Shown here piece after piece: positions 31,978-42,941 of a stretch of DNA of 64,000 nucleotides. The DNA lies in the NCBI GenBank assembly GCA_030710605.1, contig CP092876.1, forward strand, positions 59,650,252-59,714,251, in the 5' to 3' direction. A model generated the notes under the pieces. The model did no database searches and had not been told where the DNA came from. It saw only the letters and a program-made list of their open reading frames with translations. The position numbers and the translations under genes are program-made. The first letter of the stretch is position 1. The number at the start of each line of letters is the position of its first letter. The stretch is from Cordylochernes scorpioides. Lineage: Eukaryota; Arthropoda; Arachnida; Pseudoscorpiones; Chernetidae.

Positions 31978-34365
31978 AAAAAATCTGTGGGCTACTTATG
32001 TAATCTATGGTCGTCTTGTAACACCCAAACTGTCATTATCAAAACGTCACATGGGCTACTTCTGTAATCTTTGGTCGTCTTGTAACACACCCAAGCTGTC
32101 ATTATCAAAGCCTCACAAGGGCTACATCTGTAATCTTTGGTTTTATTGTAACACCCCAACTGTCATTATCAGAACGTCACAAGGGCTACTTCTGTAATCT
32201 TTGGTTATATTGTAACACCCCAACTGTCATTATCAGAACGTCACATGGGCTACTTCTGTAATCTCTGGTCGTCTTCTAACAGACTTAACTGTCATTATCA
32301 GAACGTCACAAAGGTTACTTCTGTAATATTTGGTCGTCTTGTAACAGACTTAACTGTCATTATCAAAACCTCACAAGAGTTACTTCTGTAATCTCTGGTC
32401 GTCTTGTAACACCCAAACTGTCATTATCAAAGCCTCACAAGGGTTACTTCTGTAGTCTTTGGTTTTATTGTAACACCTAAACTGTCATTATCAAAACATC
32501 ACAAGGGTTACTTCTGTAAACTTTGGTCGTCTTGTAACACCTCAACTGTCATTATCAAAGCCTCACAAGGGTTACTTCTGTAATCTCTAGTCGTCTTGTA
32601 ACAGACTTTACTGTCATTATCAAAACATCACAAGGGTTACTTCTGTAATCTTTGGTTTTATTGTAACACCTCAACTGCCATTATCAAAGCCTCACAAGGG
32701 TTACTTCTGTAATCTTTGATTTTATTGTAACACCCAAACTGTCATTATCAAAATCTCACAAGGGCTACTTCTGTAATCTTTGGTCGTCTTGTAACACCCA
32801 AACTGTCATTATCAAAACATCACAAGGGCTACTTCTGTGATCTTTGGTAGTCTTGTAACACCCAAACTGTCATTATCAAAATCTCACAAGTGTTACTTCT
32901 GTAATCTCTGGTCATCTTGTAACACCCAAACTGTCATTATAAAAATCTCACAAGGGCTACTTCTGTAATCTTTGGTCGTCTTGTAACACCCCCAACTGTC
33001 ATTATCAAAATCTCACAAGGGCTACTTCTGTAATCTTTGGTCGTCTTGTAACACTCCCAACTGTCATTATCAAAATCTCACAAGGGTTACTTCTGTAATC
33101 TCTGGTCGTCTTGTAACACCCAAACTGTCATTATCAAAATCTCACAAGGGTTACTTCTGTAATCTTTGGTCGTCTTGTAACACTCCCAACTGTCATTATC
33201 AAAATCTCACAAGGGTTACTTCTGTAATCTCTGGTCGTCTTGTAACACCCAAACTGTCATTATCAAAACATCACAAGGGTTACTTCTGTAATCTTTGGTC
33301 GTCTTGTAACACTCCCAACTGTCATTATCAAAATCTCACAAGGGTTACTTCTGTAATCTCTGGTCGTCTTGTAACACCCAAACTGTCATTATCAAAACAT
33401 CACAAGGGTTACTTCTGTAATCTTTGGTCGTCTTGTAACACACTTAACTGTCATTATCAAAACATCACAAGGGTTACTTCTGTAATCTTTGGTCGTCTTG
33501 TAACACCCCCAACTGTCATTATCTAAACATCACAAGGGTTACTTCTGTAATCTCTGGTCGTCTTGTAACACCCAAACTGTCATTATAAAAAAATCACAAG
33601 GGTTACTTCTGTAATCTTTGGTCGTCTTGTAACACCCCCAACTGTCATTATCAAAATCTCACAAGTGTTACTTCTGCAATCTTTGGTCGTCTTGTAACAG
33701 ACTTAACTGTCATTATCAAAACATCACAAGGGTTACTTCTGTAATCTCTAGTCGGCTTGTAACACCCAAACTGTCATTATCAAAACATCACAAGGGTTAC
33801 TTCTGTAATCTTTGGTCGTCGTGTAACACCCAAACTGTCATTATCAAAACATCACAAGGGCTACTTCTGTAATCTCTAGTCGTCTTGTAACACCCAAACT
33901 GTCATTATCAAAACATCACAAGGGTTACTTCTGTTATATTTGGTCGTCTTGTAACAGACTTAACTGTCATTATCAAAACATCACAAGGGTTACTTCTGTA
34001 ATCTCTGGTCGTCTTGTAACAGACTTAACTGTCATTATCAAAACATCACAAGGGTTACTTCTGTAATCTCTGGTCGTCTTATAACACCCAAACTGTCATT
34101 ATCAAAACATTATAAGGGTTACTTCTGTAATCTCTGGTAGTCTTTTAACACCCAAACTGTCATTATCAAAACATCACAAGGGTTACTTCTGTAATCTCTG
34201 GTCGTCTTGTAACAGACTTTACTATCATTATCAAAACATCACAAGGGCTACTTCTGTGATCTTTGGTCGTCTTGTAACACCCAAACTGTCATTATCAAAG
34301 CATCACAAGGGTTACTTCTGTAATCTCTGGTCATCTTGTAACAGATTCAACTGTCATTATAAAAA
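31978..34365. repeat. Satellite B, about 64-bp unit
   Basis: About 37 tandem units of TACTTCTGTAATCTTTGGTC, GTCTTGTAACACCCAAACTG and TCATTATCAAAACATCACAA-GGG. Units vary at fixed positions (TTTGG or CTCTGG; CACCC or AGACTT; ACATC or TCTC). Between about 33050 and 33400 two variants alternate, forming a two-unit higher-order repeat. Confidence 0.95.
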
Positions 34366-34494
34366 AATAATTCTTCAAATATTCCGTGTGGTGAACTTTG
34401 GGGAACAACATTGGTTTGTAAGGACCGTTTGGATCTCGCCTGATGCTAGCTGCTCCAATTGGAATTCTTAGAATATGCTAAAGCTACAACTACA

Positions 34495-34682
34495 CTCATG
34501 GACAAAAATTAAGAAAGTGGATAGAGTTCAATGTCGCCGGTGGTGTTTTTAAGAGATAGAGGCAAATATTTGTTCACACTTAGTTATCTCGTGTGTCTTC
34601 AGCAAATATCACTGTATACCAAACACCTTTCAGAGTTATTGTCTGAATCCCGATATACATACTAAAAGGTACAACTTCCTCA
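34495..34682. mobile_element. MITE, family T
   Basis: It starts ACACTCATGGACAAAAATTA and ends AAAGGTACAACTTCCT, with GTTCACACTTAGTTATCTCG in the middle. It matches the copy at 14192-14440 and directly follows satellite B. Confidence 0.7.
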
Positions 34683-35810
34683 ATAAAATTCAATATAATT
34701 CTATATAAATATAGAAGGTTGACGCAATGCTACACACACAAACGAAATAGTTGGAAAAATAAAAGTTTTTGTTTATATCTAATAGTAACCTATATTAAAA
34801 ATAATTTAGAATATATTTAAATGTTGAACTCTCATATAAATATTCTTCCTAAAATTGGAGTTCCTATAAAAACGAAAAGGTCAAATATACAAACAAAATA
34901 TACCAAATAAACACCCACACAAACACTCGACGCCTAATTCCTACTTTAGATATTTCTAAAACTGTTTACTTTCAACGTTCAATTTTATTATAAGATATAA
35001 AAATGATTTTAAAATATGTTCTATATAATGAAAAGTTTCATGTCACAAATAAATCAAATAGATAAGTTTCTCTTGAGCTCTCTAAATAAAAAGAATAAAT
35101 TCCTTCTCCACGTAAACAAGAACATTGCGATGACGTCAGCAACATTCACAGCGACATCTGGTAAACAGAAATTGCATTAAGAAACGACTTCCTAGAAATC
35201 CCAATCACAAACTACCTGTTCTGTAGATTATCTTATAATTTATCTTTCTTACTAAATAACTACACATTGCGTGTTATAAATATATTTGAATATTTCTATT
35301 TAAATAAATTCTAATTTCATTCTCCATTTTAAATGTATTTACCCACGTATTCCCACAATGACCTCCTTGTATAACATTGTTGTGAAGGATATACTTTATT
35401 ATTCATAGATACTATTTTTATTATTCATATAATAATCTACTAATTGATAAACTAAACGTCATTATTGGTATGTATAATAATTTTATAGATTCAGAAAGGT
35501 CAATGGCAATATTAGGTTTATAATAGCAAATTTCTAGGCACGTGTTTTGAAGTAAGCCAATTGTGTGATGGGCAACAATGGAAAGGTAAAGGTAAAAGCC
35601 AACGCCATACCGGCGACATGATAGAAGAAAGAAGAAGGAAGAAAGAAATTTGAGAAGTTAGAGATTTAGTGAACCAAACGACCAATATAGAGCTGTAATT
35701 CTATGAAAATGTTGACCAATGAGGTGAAGAGTTAGCGATTGATGAAAGAATGTAGTAAGACCAAATTGACAGAAGAATACTTAGGAAGAATTTGTAGGGC
35801 TTTCACCTAC
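34683..35810. other. Intron sequence without recognised features
   Basis: AT-rich, lying between the family T MITE and the first host exon. No gene or transposon end is supported. Confidence 0.45.
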
Positions 35811-35862
35811 CTGTGTGGGTTACAGCTTCCCCATGGCAGCCCAGCATCGAATATTGATCCAT
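35811..35862 (-). CDS. Candidate first coding exon of the host gene
   Basis: On the minus strand an ATG at 35862-35860 (context CTAGGATGG) opens MDQYSMLGCHGEAVTHT and ends in phase 1 at a donor (CACAG/GTAGGTG). The phase joins exon 2 without a stop. The local sequence is GC-rich and lies beside a promoter-like palindrome. An alternative is that this is an unrelated short exon. If real, intron 1 is about 15.8 kb. Confidence 0.55.
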
Positions 35863-35940
35863 CCTAGCGCATGCGCTAACCCCCACCCACCCAACTTTTC
35901 CCGCCAGCAAATTGATTTGTTATAATTGATCTGCTGCAAA
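35863..35940 (-). promoter_or_regulatory. Candidate promoter or 5' UTR with GCGCATGCGC site
   Basis: The palindrome GCGCATGCGC (35867-35876) is the consensus bound by NRF1-family factors (EWG in insects) and commonly lies close to transcription starts. A C-rich block (CCCCCACCCACCC) follows. TTTATTTGCAG at about 35929-35939 (minus) could instead be a splice acceptor for this exon. Confidence 0.45.
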
Positions 35941-35986
35941 TAAAAGCTCCAGTTGGTGTGGGTGGTATCGTGCTACCGGCCTCTGA

Positions 35987-36346
35987 ATGGAGGGTATAGT
36001 TTCATGTACATATAACCGCTACAAAATTGTCTTTAAAACCCCAGAACTATGGAGAGAGTACAGCGACAAAAACTTGAATTTTAATAAAAATCTTATCCAC
36101 AGTCAACGACAAAAAGTAATGCACAATTTTATTAAATTTTTACTTTCTAAATTTAGAGAGCATATTTTGGGAGAAAAAAATATTAAAAATTTTAAAGGGA
36201 GTTATGACTCTTTTTTTGGTGTCTATACATGTAGTAAAGAAGATACCTCTCCCTTTAAAATGCATAAAAAATCAAAATTACCTATATCTTTTATTGTGAG
36301 TCGTTGGGTATATATATTTGTGACAGGTTGGTTTCTAGACGGTTAA
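35987..36346 (+). CDS. Hypothetical 119-codon ORF, divergent from the host gene
   Basis: The ORF is basic and Phe/Lys-rich (VMHNFIKFLLSKFREHILG) and ends in a hydrophobic stretch (SFIVSRWVYIFVTGWFL). I recognise no domain. It starts about 125 bp from the candidate first exon on the other strand, so it could share a promoter, but it could equally be a chance frame or an old transposon piece. Confidence 0.25.
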   Translation: MEGIVSCTYNRYKIVFKTPELWREYSDKNLNFNKNLIHSQRQKVMHNFIKFLLSKFREHILGEKNIKNFKGSYDSFFGVYTCSKEDTSPFKMHKKSKLPISFIVSRWVYIFVTGWFLDG

Positions 36347-36546
36347 ACCAATCTTGCTGAAATTTCGCCTACCTATTTAACAAGTAGAGAAAAACGAAAA
36401 GGCTATATTCAAAATTTTAATTTTGAACGTGCTATAAAAGGCGCAGCCGTTTCTGTGGCGTAATTGGCGGAATACATTCCCGGATGAATGTCCAGTCTAT
36501 ATATTATGCTCTAAAGCTATTAAAAACCTATATTTACCAATATCAA

Positions 36547-38190
36547 CATCAACAACAACAACAAAAAGCCTTTATTTAGGGCCTCTCGCCCTATACAGGA
36601 TTCGCCAGTTCACAATGGATGGGGAGAACACTGTGTGGCCTTTTTCCGGGATATAGTCTTGTGGAATCCAAATATCGCCATCGCTATATACCTATTGTTT
36701 GATATTTCATTAATTAGTGCCGGAAATGAAGGACAAAGTTGCCCCGTTTTATCATTTAGTTTTCGTCTTTCCTCAGACAGAGCAGCACAGTCAAATAAGT
36801 AGTGCAACATCTCCGTTGTTATTCCTGATCCACAGAAAGTGCATTTAAGGTCTTCACGCCTCAATAAAATCAGATGGTGTTCTCTGAAAAAAAAATTGAA
36901 AGGGTTCTAAATTGTGCGATTAATCTGATGACAGGAAAAGGGAGTTCACTTAAGAAATATTCTTCGGTGGTAAACGTTGTATATATATCTCTTTAGTGGG
37001 AATATAACTTTGATTAATTTATTCTTGTTAAGTCATTTTGTATTGTTTGCTCTATCGCAGTTCTTAATATTCCTGGGATAGCATTCCTTAGTGAATCAGG
37101 ATCATTACAATAAGTAAGCCACGAGGATCCGTTATTATTGAGTAAATTGCTTAATTGTTTTATAAACCCGATGGGCGCACCTGTAGCACAGGATATTTGC
37201 CTCATTCTATTTAAACATATTCGAGGCAATCTATTTGTATCCATACTCAGCACCCTCAGCCAATATTTCAAGGTCAATTTCAGAGCTGTTATTATTAATG
37301 AGACGCGGCCTGTTTCTGGTCTTATTATGTATCCTGGTGTATATCTAGGCAAATTCAAGAACCTACGAATAAATGTATCTTGTATATGGTCTAATAAATC
37401 TTTATACTCTGTTGCCCAAATTGGAGCAGCATACATCAAAACAGCCATCGCAATAGAATCAAACAGTTTCATTGCAGAGTTTAATGAATTAATTTTTGAT
37501 TTTGCCAATATTGGGGTTGTAGCATTTATTGCCGCGAGTGCTTTTCCTTTGAAAAAGTTTGCGGCTTGAGTGGTTTTAGTTGTACTGATCAGAGGGTTAC
37601 CAAGTAATTATATCTTCTTGTTATACCATCAGAGGTTTACCATTCCAGTACCATCTATCTTCTCTTAAGGGTTTACCACCATTGCGGAATACCATAACCT
37701 TCTATTTGGACTCGTTCAGTGTCATATAGTTCTCACCAAGATATTCTTTCAATATATTAATCTTTTTTGGAGGTTTATCCTCGACTCCCCTATAATAGCA
37801 ATATCATCTGCATACATCAGCAGGTGAACATCACCAAATTCCGGCAGGTATACACTCGTCAGATCTGAGTTGTCATACATTTTAATCAGGTCCGTCATGA
37901 ATAATATAAAGAGTAATGGCGATAGTGGCTCTCCTTGTAAAACACACGAATGTATCTTAATATTTTCTGTAATTGATCCCCTCCATCTGACTGCCACAGT
38001 CGCCTGTTCGTAGTAATTTCTAATTGCATGTATAAATTGATAGCTCACGCCCAGATTGGTTAATTTCTTCCAAAGTAATGAGTGAGGAACTGTATCGAAT
38101 GCTTTTCTCAAATCAACAAAAAATACATATAATTTTCCTCTCTTTTTCCTCAGTGAAAGTTGTATTAGAGTGGTCAATGTGAATATCAGA
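36547..38190 (-). pseudogene. 5'-truncated LINE with 15-bp target duplication
   Basis: ATTTACCAATATCAA occurs at 36532-36546 and 38191-38205, exactly flanking the insert. Minus-strand pieces encode a non-LTR reverse transcriptase (FFVDLRKAFDTVPHSLLW, GEPLSPLLFILFMTDLI, LLMYADDIAIIGES; 37749-38177), a connection region (AKSKINSLNSAMKLFDSIAM; 37014-37508, with shifted frames at 37510-37740) and a C-terminal CCHC-type motif (CTFCGSGITTEMLHYLFDC; 36610-36864). The 3' end has AATAAA and a TTG-repeat tail. Stops make it inactive. Copying by target-primed reverse transcription explains the 5' truncation. Confidence 0.9.
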
Positions 38191-38205
38191 ATTTACCAAT
38201 ATCAA

Positions 38206-38522
38206 AAGTTTGATTATAGCAAATTAGAATCAAATTATCCTTTATTAACTATTTTTATTTAACGGTTGGTATATTATATTGTATTTTAAGCAGTTTATTA
38301 TCCCCACAATCCATTACTGTTTTTGCCATGAAGTTTTATTGCCCTATGCCATTAGAAGTTTTATTATCTTAATTATGATTTATATCGTGACTATATACTA
38401 CTGATACAATAATTGGCACGCGTGTATTGTTTTTTTTTTTTTTTTTAGCCCGAAATCTGAATTAATTTTTTAAAATAAAATTATCCCAGGAACCCTAATG
38501 TTTCCACTCTAATGATAATATA
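38206..38522. other. Short spacer between LINE and mariner
   Basis: AT-rich with a T run (38431-38448). The preinsertion sequence of the LINE continues here; no gene. Confidence 0.5.
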
Positions 38523-38629
38523 CGAGGGCCATCCAATAAATAATTTTCCCTATTTTTTAACAACCAAACAACATTATTTACAATTATGCAGTAATTTATT
38601 TTCATTATACAACTCATAGACTACTTCTC

Positions 38630-39315
38630 TACATAATCACCATTTCTGTCCAAACATTTTTAGTACCGTTGTAGCAATTTATTGATACCACTGTTGTACC
38701 AAGCCGTGTCCTGTCTTCGTAGCCAGTAGTTCGCCTTCCCCTGCACTTCGTCATCATTCGCAAAGTGCTTGCCTCCAAGGTGCAACTTGAGTGCTGGAAA
38801 AAGATGGAAGTCGCTTGGGACAAGATCCGGAGAATAAGGTGGATGTGTGAAAATTTCCCATTTGAAGTTTTCCAGCAACGTTTGGGTCGTTCGAGCTGCG
38901 TGAGGGCGAGCATTGTCATGGACGAGTAACACTTTCCGAGACAAAAGTCCCGGACGTTTCCGCTTTATTGCAGCTCTGAGTTCAGTGAGGACTTCGCAGT
39001 ACCTCGCAGCGTTAACCATAGTGTTTGGGGGCAGGTAGTCAACCAATAAAACACTCTTACAGTCCCAAATGACGATAGCCATAACTTTGCCTGCAGAGAT
39101 TGTGACCTTCGCCTTTTTTGGTGCACTTTCCTCAGGCTTCTTCCACACCATGCTTTGTCGTTTTGTTTCTGGAGTTGAATGATGCACCCAGATTTCATCT
39201 CCAGTGACAATACGGGAAAACAGTTGATCTCCATCTCTTCGATGCATTTCCAGGAAAGCTCGGGCTGCCTCCATCCGTTGTTGATTGTGATTTTCCGAGA
39301 GCAAATGTGGTATTG
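38630..39315 (-). pseudogene. Mariner transposase, catalytic part
   Basis: The frame contains LLSENHNQQRMEAARAFLEM, the first catalytic Asp in VTGDEIWVHH, the second in HDNARPH and the third in YSPDLVPSDFHLF, so the D,D,D triad of mariner is present. A premature TAA precedes the last dozen residues (KCLDRNGDYVEK). The N-terminal DNA-binding domain lies beyond the insertion. Confidence 0.88.
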
Positions 39316-39415
39316 GGCTTTGTTTTTTGACTTACAGATGTGGATAAGACATTTCACTATTAATCGATAATATCATTTTGTTTATTAATGTCTTCAACTA
39401 CTGGACTCTCGCATG
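39316..39415. repeat. Fragment of E3-type interior, inverted
   Basis: The reverse complement matches about 10365-10460 inside E3 (GAAGACATTAATAAACAAAA, CTTATCCACATCTGTAAGT). It marks the left edge of the insertion into mariner. Confidence 0.7.
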
Positions 39416-39424
39416 TGGTGGCGC

Positions 39425-39705
39425 GTTTTGATTGGCTGCGGTAAGCTCTTTGTTATCGGCGTGCCTCGGCAAGTTTCGACACGTTTCGGTTTCGTCTTTG
39501 ATCTTAGGTTGGCCTTGACTCTGGTTGGTTACCGTGCTTACGCCACCTGGCCGGATGTGACTCATTATCATAATACCTGTACGTTTGGTCTATGGCTTCG
39601 CTTGGTCTACCTCCCTCTTTGCTTTATTATGACATTCATTTTTACAAGGTTGATACATAGTTTTATATAGGGATGGGGTTACAATAAATATTAGAAGGTT
39701 GTGAA
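39425..39705. repeat. Diverged E3-type LTR fragment
   Basis: It shares GATTGGCTGCGGTAAG, GGTCTACCTCCCTCTTTGCT and TTGATACATAGTTTTATATA with the E3 LTRs, plus an internal expansion. It lacks clean ends. Confidence 0.7.
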
Positions 39706-39739
39706 CTTTGATCTCTGATGATCCCATATTTTTGAAGCC

Positions 39740-40190
39740 TTCAGTGCCGGAGTTGTGCTCGGCGCTGCCTTGGTTCCCTCAAAACGGCGTGCACTAGCCC
39801 TCCTCTCCCCCGGGGCGCCCACGGCCTTGCCGTCGCCTCTCCAGCCCTCTCCTTGGCCCTCCTCTGCGGCGGGTTGCTCGGAGACACCTAACTATGAGTT
39901 ATGCCTTAAAAAGCTTACCGAAGCTTGTAGAAGGCACAATAATAGTATATAGTCGGCAGAAAGACACGGGACCTGCACCGCCTTCATCGAGGTGGACCTC
40001 GACACCTTCAGAGCTCTGGGCAACCGCGGAAGGATCGTGGTGGACGGAGTGCTTCTCAACTTCGAGGAGTCCATCCGCGCACGGCTCTGCTTCCGCTGTT
40101 GTGGCTTCGGCCACACTTCCGCCAAATGCACCAGAGACTCCAAGTGCTTCCACTGCGGTGATGGCGGCCACGAAACCGAAATAAATTACA
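39740..40190 (+). pseudogene. LINE ORF1 (Gag-like) remnant with zinc knuckles
   Basis: Plus-strand sequence encodes AFIEVDLDTFRALGNRGRIV, then CFRCCGFGHTSAKC, a complete CCHC knuckle, and the start of a second one (CFHCGDGGHE). This arrangement is typical of R1-type LINE Gag proteins. The part before 39960 is in another frame and carries an unrelated-looking piece (about 39890-39955). The region is strongly GC-rich compared with the neighbours. Confidence 0.7.
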
Positions 40191-40542
40191 ACCGATTTGA
40201 CTCTTCAAGTAGGAATATAATTTCTAATTATATAAGGGAAAAATTGCAGAAATACTATGAGAAGACTAATACCATTTTCAAGTCTTTGTTCACTGATTCC
40301 CAAATACCCAAATATGTCAAGCCAAATTTTTACAATGTCCAATTTTTTACTGGACACGGTAACTTTAGATCATATTTGTACAAAATCAGAAAGACGGATT
40401 CGCCTAAATGCTCATGTGGTGCAGAAGAAGAAAATCCTGTACATATTCTAACGGACTGTCAACTTGTAGAGGACTTGAGAGTCAAAAATCAAATAAATAT
40501 AAATTGTCTAAATCAAATAGTTAATAATAGATATATGTGGTA
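40185..40542 (+). pseudogene. LINE ORF2 C-terminal remnant fused to the ORF1 remnant
   Basis: The frame continues directly from the ORF1 knuckle into FFTGHGNFRSYLYKIRKTD and CSCGAEEENPVHILTDC, the C-terminal cysteine/histidine block of R1/Jockey-type ORF2 proteins. Base composition shifts abruptly from GC-rich to AT-rich near 40180, marking a recombination joint. The frame ends at the primer-site array. Confidence 0.7.
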
Positions 40543-40633
40543 ATATATCCTGTCGACTTTTAATATATGTGATAATATATCCTGTCGACTTTCAATATAT
40601 GTGGTAATATATCCTGTCGACTTTCAATATAGC
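40531..40633 (-). repeat. Triple LTR-end/primer-site array
   Basis: Three 31-34-bp units of the form TGTGGTAATATATCCTGTCGACTTT (plus strand; split here for reading as TGTGGTAATA + TATCCTGTCGACTTT) have motif copies at 40548-40559, 40579-40590 and 40611-40622. TGTGGTA is also the start of the LTR at 40634, so each unit pairs an LTR terminus with a primer site. Confidence 0.85.
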
Positions 40634-41404
40634 TGTGGTATTATGCTATGCTGGGAAGCCTTACTCTTGGGATTGATGATTGTTGAAGTGGTGACGCAGT
40701 CGTGGTGGCTGAGTAAGCAAGGATTACACACAAGGGAAATAAGCCAGAACACTTGATGGGTTGAAATAAAAGGCAACTGGTTTGGAGGAAAGAAAGCTTG
40801 AGAAGAGCGGAGCGATTTTGACTTATTAATTATCTGATCACATGGTGGTGATTGGACTTAGCTATGGGATGAGCAGAGGGAGAGAGGTCCAGAGCAGATG
40901 TCACCTCGGTGGGGGCGAGTCTATAACTGACAATTCCTGCTTCTCGATTTAACACCAAGACTTATCTTCTTTCCCATTGGTCGAAAGATGTCACATGACC
41001 TTTTTCTATTGGTTGACCTATTTAGGTATTGTCTTCTAATTGGCCCTGTGGCTTTCTTTGGTGCTGTTTTTGTCGGAAGATATATTCGGCCTGGTCAGGA
41101 AGTATTGGGTGTTAGCTCGACTCTTATAATTTCCGCGGTTATCAGATACGGCCGGTCCTGCCCCGGAAATATTGGGCGTCTCTCAACTTTTATAACTTCT
41201 GCGGTCACCAGATACGTCCGGCCCTGTCAGGAAGTATTGACTGTATAAGTTATTAATAATTGTGCCCGCTTTAAGCCTACTTCCTATGTCTTGCTGCTAC
41301 TTTCTGTCCTCCAGTTACCTTATTCTTTATTAAATCTTTGAAAATCATACATTGTACATGCATAGTGGGTCGGGGGTGCATACAATTATATACAAATTAT
41401 GACA
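40634..41404 (-). repeat. Gypsy-type LTR, relative of the 42-kb element
   Basis: TGTGGTATTATG...AAATTATGACA, 771 bp. It shares GGAGGAAAGAAAG, TATCTGATCACATGG and AATTATGACA with the LTRs at 42283 and 49592 but is clearly diverged. With primer-site repeats still on its left, it is a 5' LTR (minus sense) whose body has been lost or replaced by LINE sequence. Confidence 0.75.
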
Positions 41405-41724
41405 TATATTTATATAAATTTTAATAGATTTTGTAGAATGTTTTTAGTAATAGATAGACTGGGCTGTAATAACTGATATATAGTTATATGCTGTAAATAG
41501 CTCTAAATTTCTGTTCTTATCTGTGATGTTCACTAATATTCATTATAGGGTAATTAAATCGTTAACTAACTGACAAATATGTTAATAATTTTTATTATAA
41601 TAACTAAAATCATATTAATAATATACATATTACTGTAAATAAGCTCCCAAACTTGTGTATGCATGCAAATATCCAAGACGGATATCGCGTGCTTTGTAAA
41701 TGATAATAAATAAATAAATCTTGC
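41405..41724. other. AT-rich right part of the insertion into mariner
   Basis: No gene; it ends where the mariner N-terminal frame begins. Confidence 0.45.
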
Positions 41725-42105
41725 GCAGACTTTGCGATAATTCAAAACATCTGACATGATTGTTCCAATCGAAGAGCGTCCAATTTCGATTCCAGGAGGC
41801 AGTCGAATCATTATTTCGTCAATGGTGACGCGGCGATCTGCTTCCACCACATTCCGAACAGCAGCAACGGCTGCATTGTCCGTAGCAGTAACGGGCCTGC
41901 CGCTTCGCTCGTCATCATGCACGTTTTTCTGTCCTTCCATGAACCATGAACACCATCGGCGAACCATTTGGATGCTCATACATCCTTCACCATACACTGG
42001 CACTAAATTGCGATGAATATTGACCGCAGTTTCATTTTTCGCCGTGAAAAAACGAATTACAGAACGGAGTTCGCAAGTGGACACGTTCACCAGTGGTAGC
42101 TCCAT
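41725..42105 (-). pseudogene. Mariner transposase, N-terminal DNA-binding part
   Basis: The frame contains ELRSVIRFFTAKNETAVNIH, MVRRWCSWFMEGQKNVHDDE and SGRPVTATD, the helix-turn-helix region and linker typical of mariner. It breaks off after NYRKVCAR; the catalytic domain resumes at 39315. Confidence 0.82.
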
Positions 42106-42282
42106 GGAAACTGAAGCGCTACGGACTTGCGTGTACGAGTAGCGTGCTTTTGAAGGTCACACGCTTCTAACGCATCCTAGTGACCATTTCTTACACTACT
42201 AACTAATTTTTACAACGTTTCGTTCGCAGAAAAAAAAAATAGGGAAACTTATTTATTGGATGGCCCTCGTATAATATAAATA

Positions 42283-42941
42283 TGTCACAATATCGTTGCG
42301 GAATTTCTTGTTGTTGGATGAGAATGGTGAAGATTGTTGGAAGCGCAGTCGTTTGAGTGGAAAGTTGAGCATACAGTGGGGAATAACCAGGACACGTGAT
42401 GGGGTTTTGAAAATAAAAGGCAACGGGTTGGAGGAAAGAAAGGCTTTAGAGAAGATGGAGCGGATTTTTGACTATTAACTATCTGATCACATGGCGGTGA
42501 TTGACTTAGATACTATCTCGGTGGGAGCGAAAGAGCTACTCTTCTACGTGTTGTCTCGGTGGGAGCGAGTGAACCACTAACAATCCTCGGTTCTCGATTT
42601 AACACCAGGACCTATCTTACTTCCCATTGGTCGAAAGGTGGGACGTGGCCGTTTTCTATTGGTTGACCTTTGGGATGGTGCTTCCTAATTGGTCCTTGCT
42701 AATTTCTTTGTCTTTGGACTTGTCCTGACACGACGAGGAAATCCTGTGTCGTTGAACTCAACTTTTATTAGTTTCGCGATAATAAAATTGGCTGTAATTT
42801 TGCTAATGATTGTGCTGACTTCTAAGCCTCTTTTCTAGGCCTTGCTGTCCTCCAGTTACCTTATTCTTTATTAAATCTTTGAAACATACATTGCATACAT
42901 ATTGGGTCGGGGTTGCATACAGCTATTTACATATTATGACA
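42283..42941 (-). repeat. Gypsy 3' LTR
   Basis: 659 bp, TG...CA ends, preceded on its outer side by AATA and adjoining the mariner end. Confidence 0.92.

Larger units (their letters stand above)
38523..42269 (-). mobile_element. Mariner transposon, split by a composite insertion
   Basis: Inverted ends (CGAGGGCCATCCAATAAATA on the left and its complement on the right) are flanked by TA (38521-38522 and 42270-42271). The transposase gene is in two parts, 42105 to about 41725 and about 39315 to 38630, separated by about 2.4 kb of other elements. The right end is only 13 bp from the gypsy LTR at 42283. Confidence 0.88.

Noticed and set aside
36440-36502. tRNA-like segment with TGGCGTAATTGG and an ACATTC/GAATGT stem
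   Set aside because: There is no B box or T arm; insufficient for an RNA gene call.
42283-42941. Solo LTR
   Set aside because: It pairs with 49592-50250, with matching AATA duplications and a gag-pol body between.
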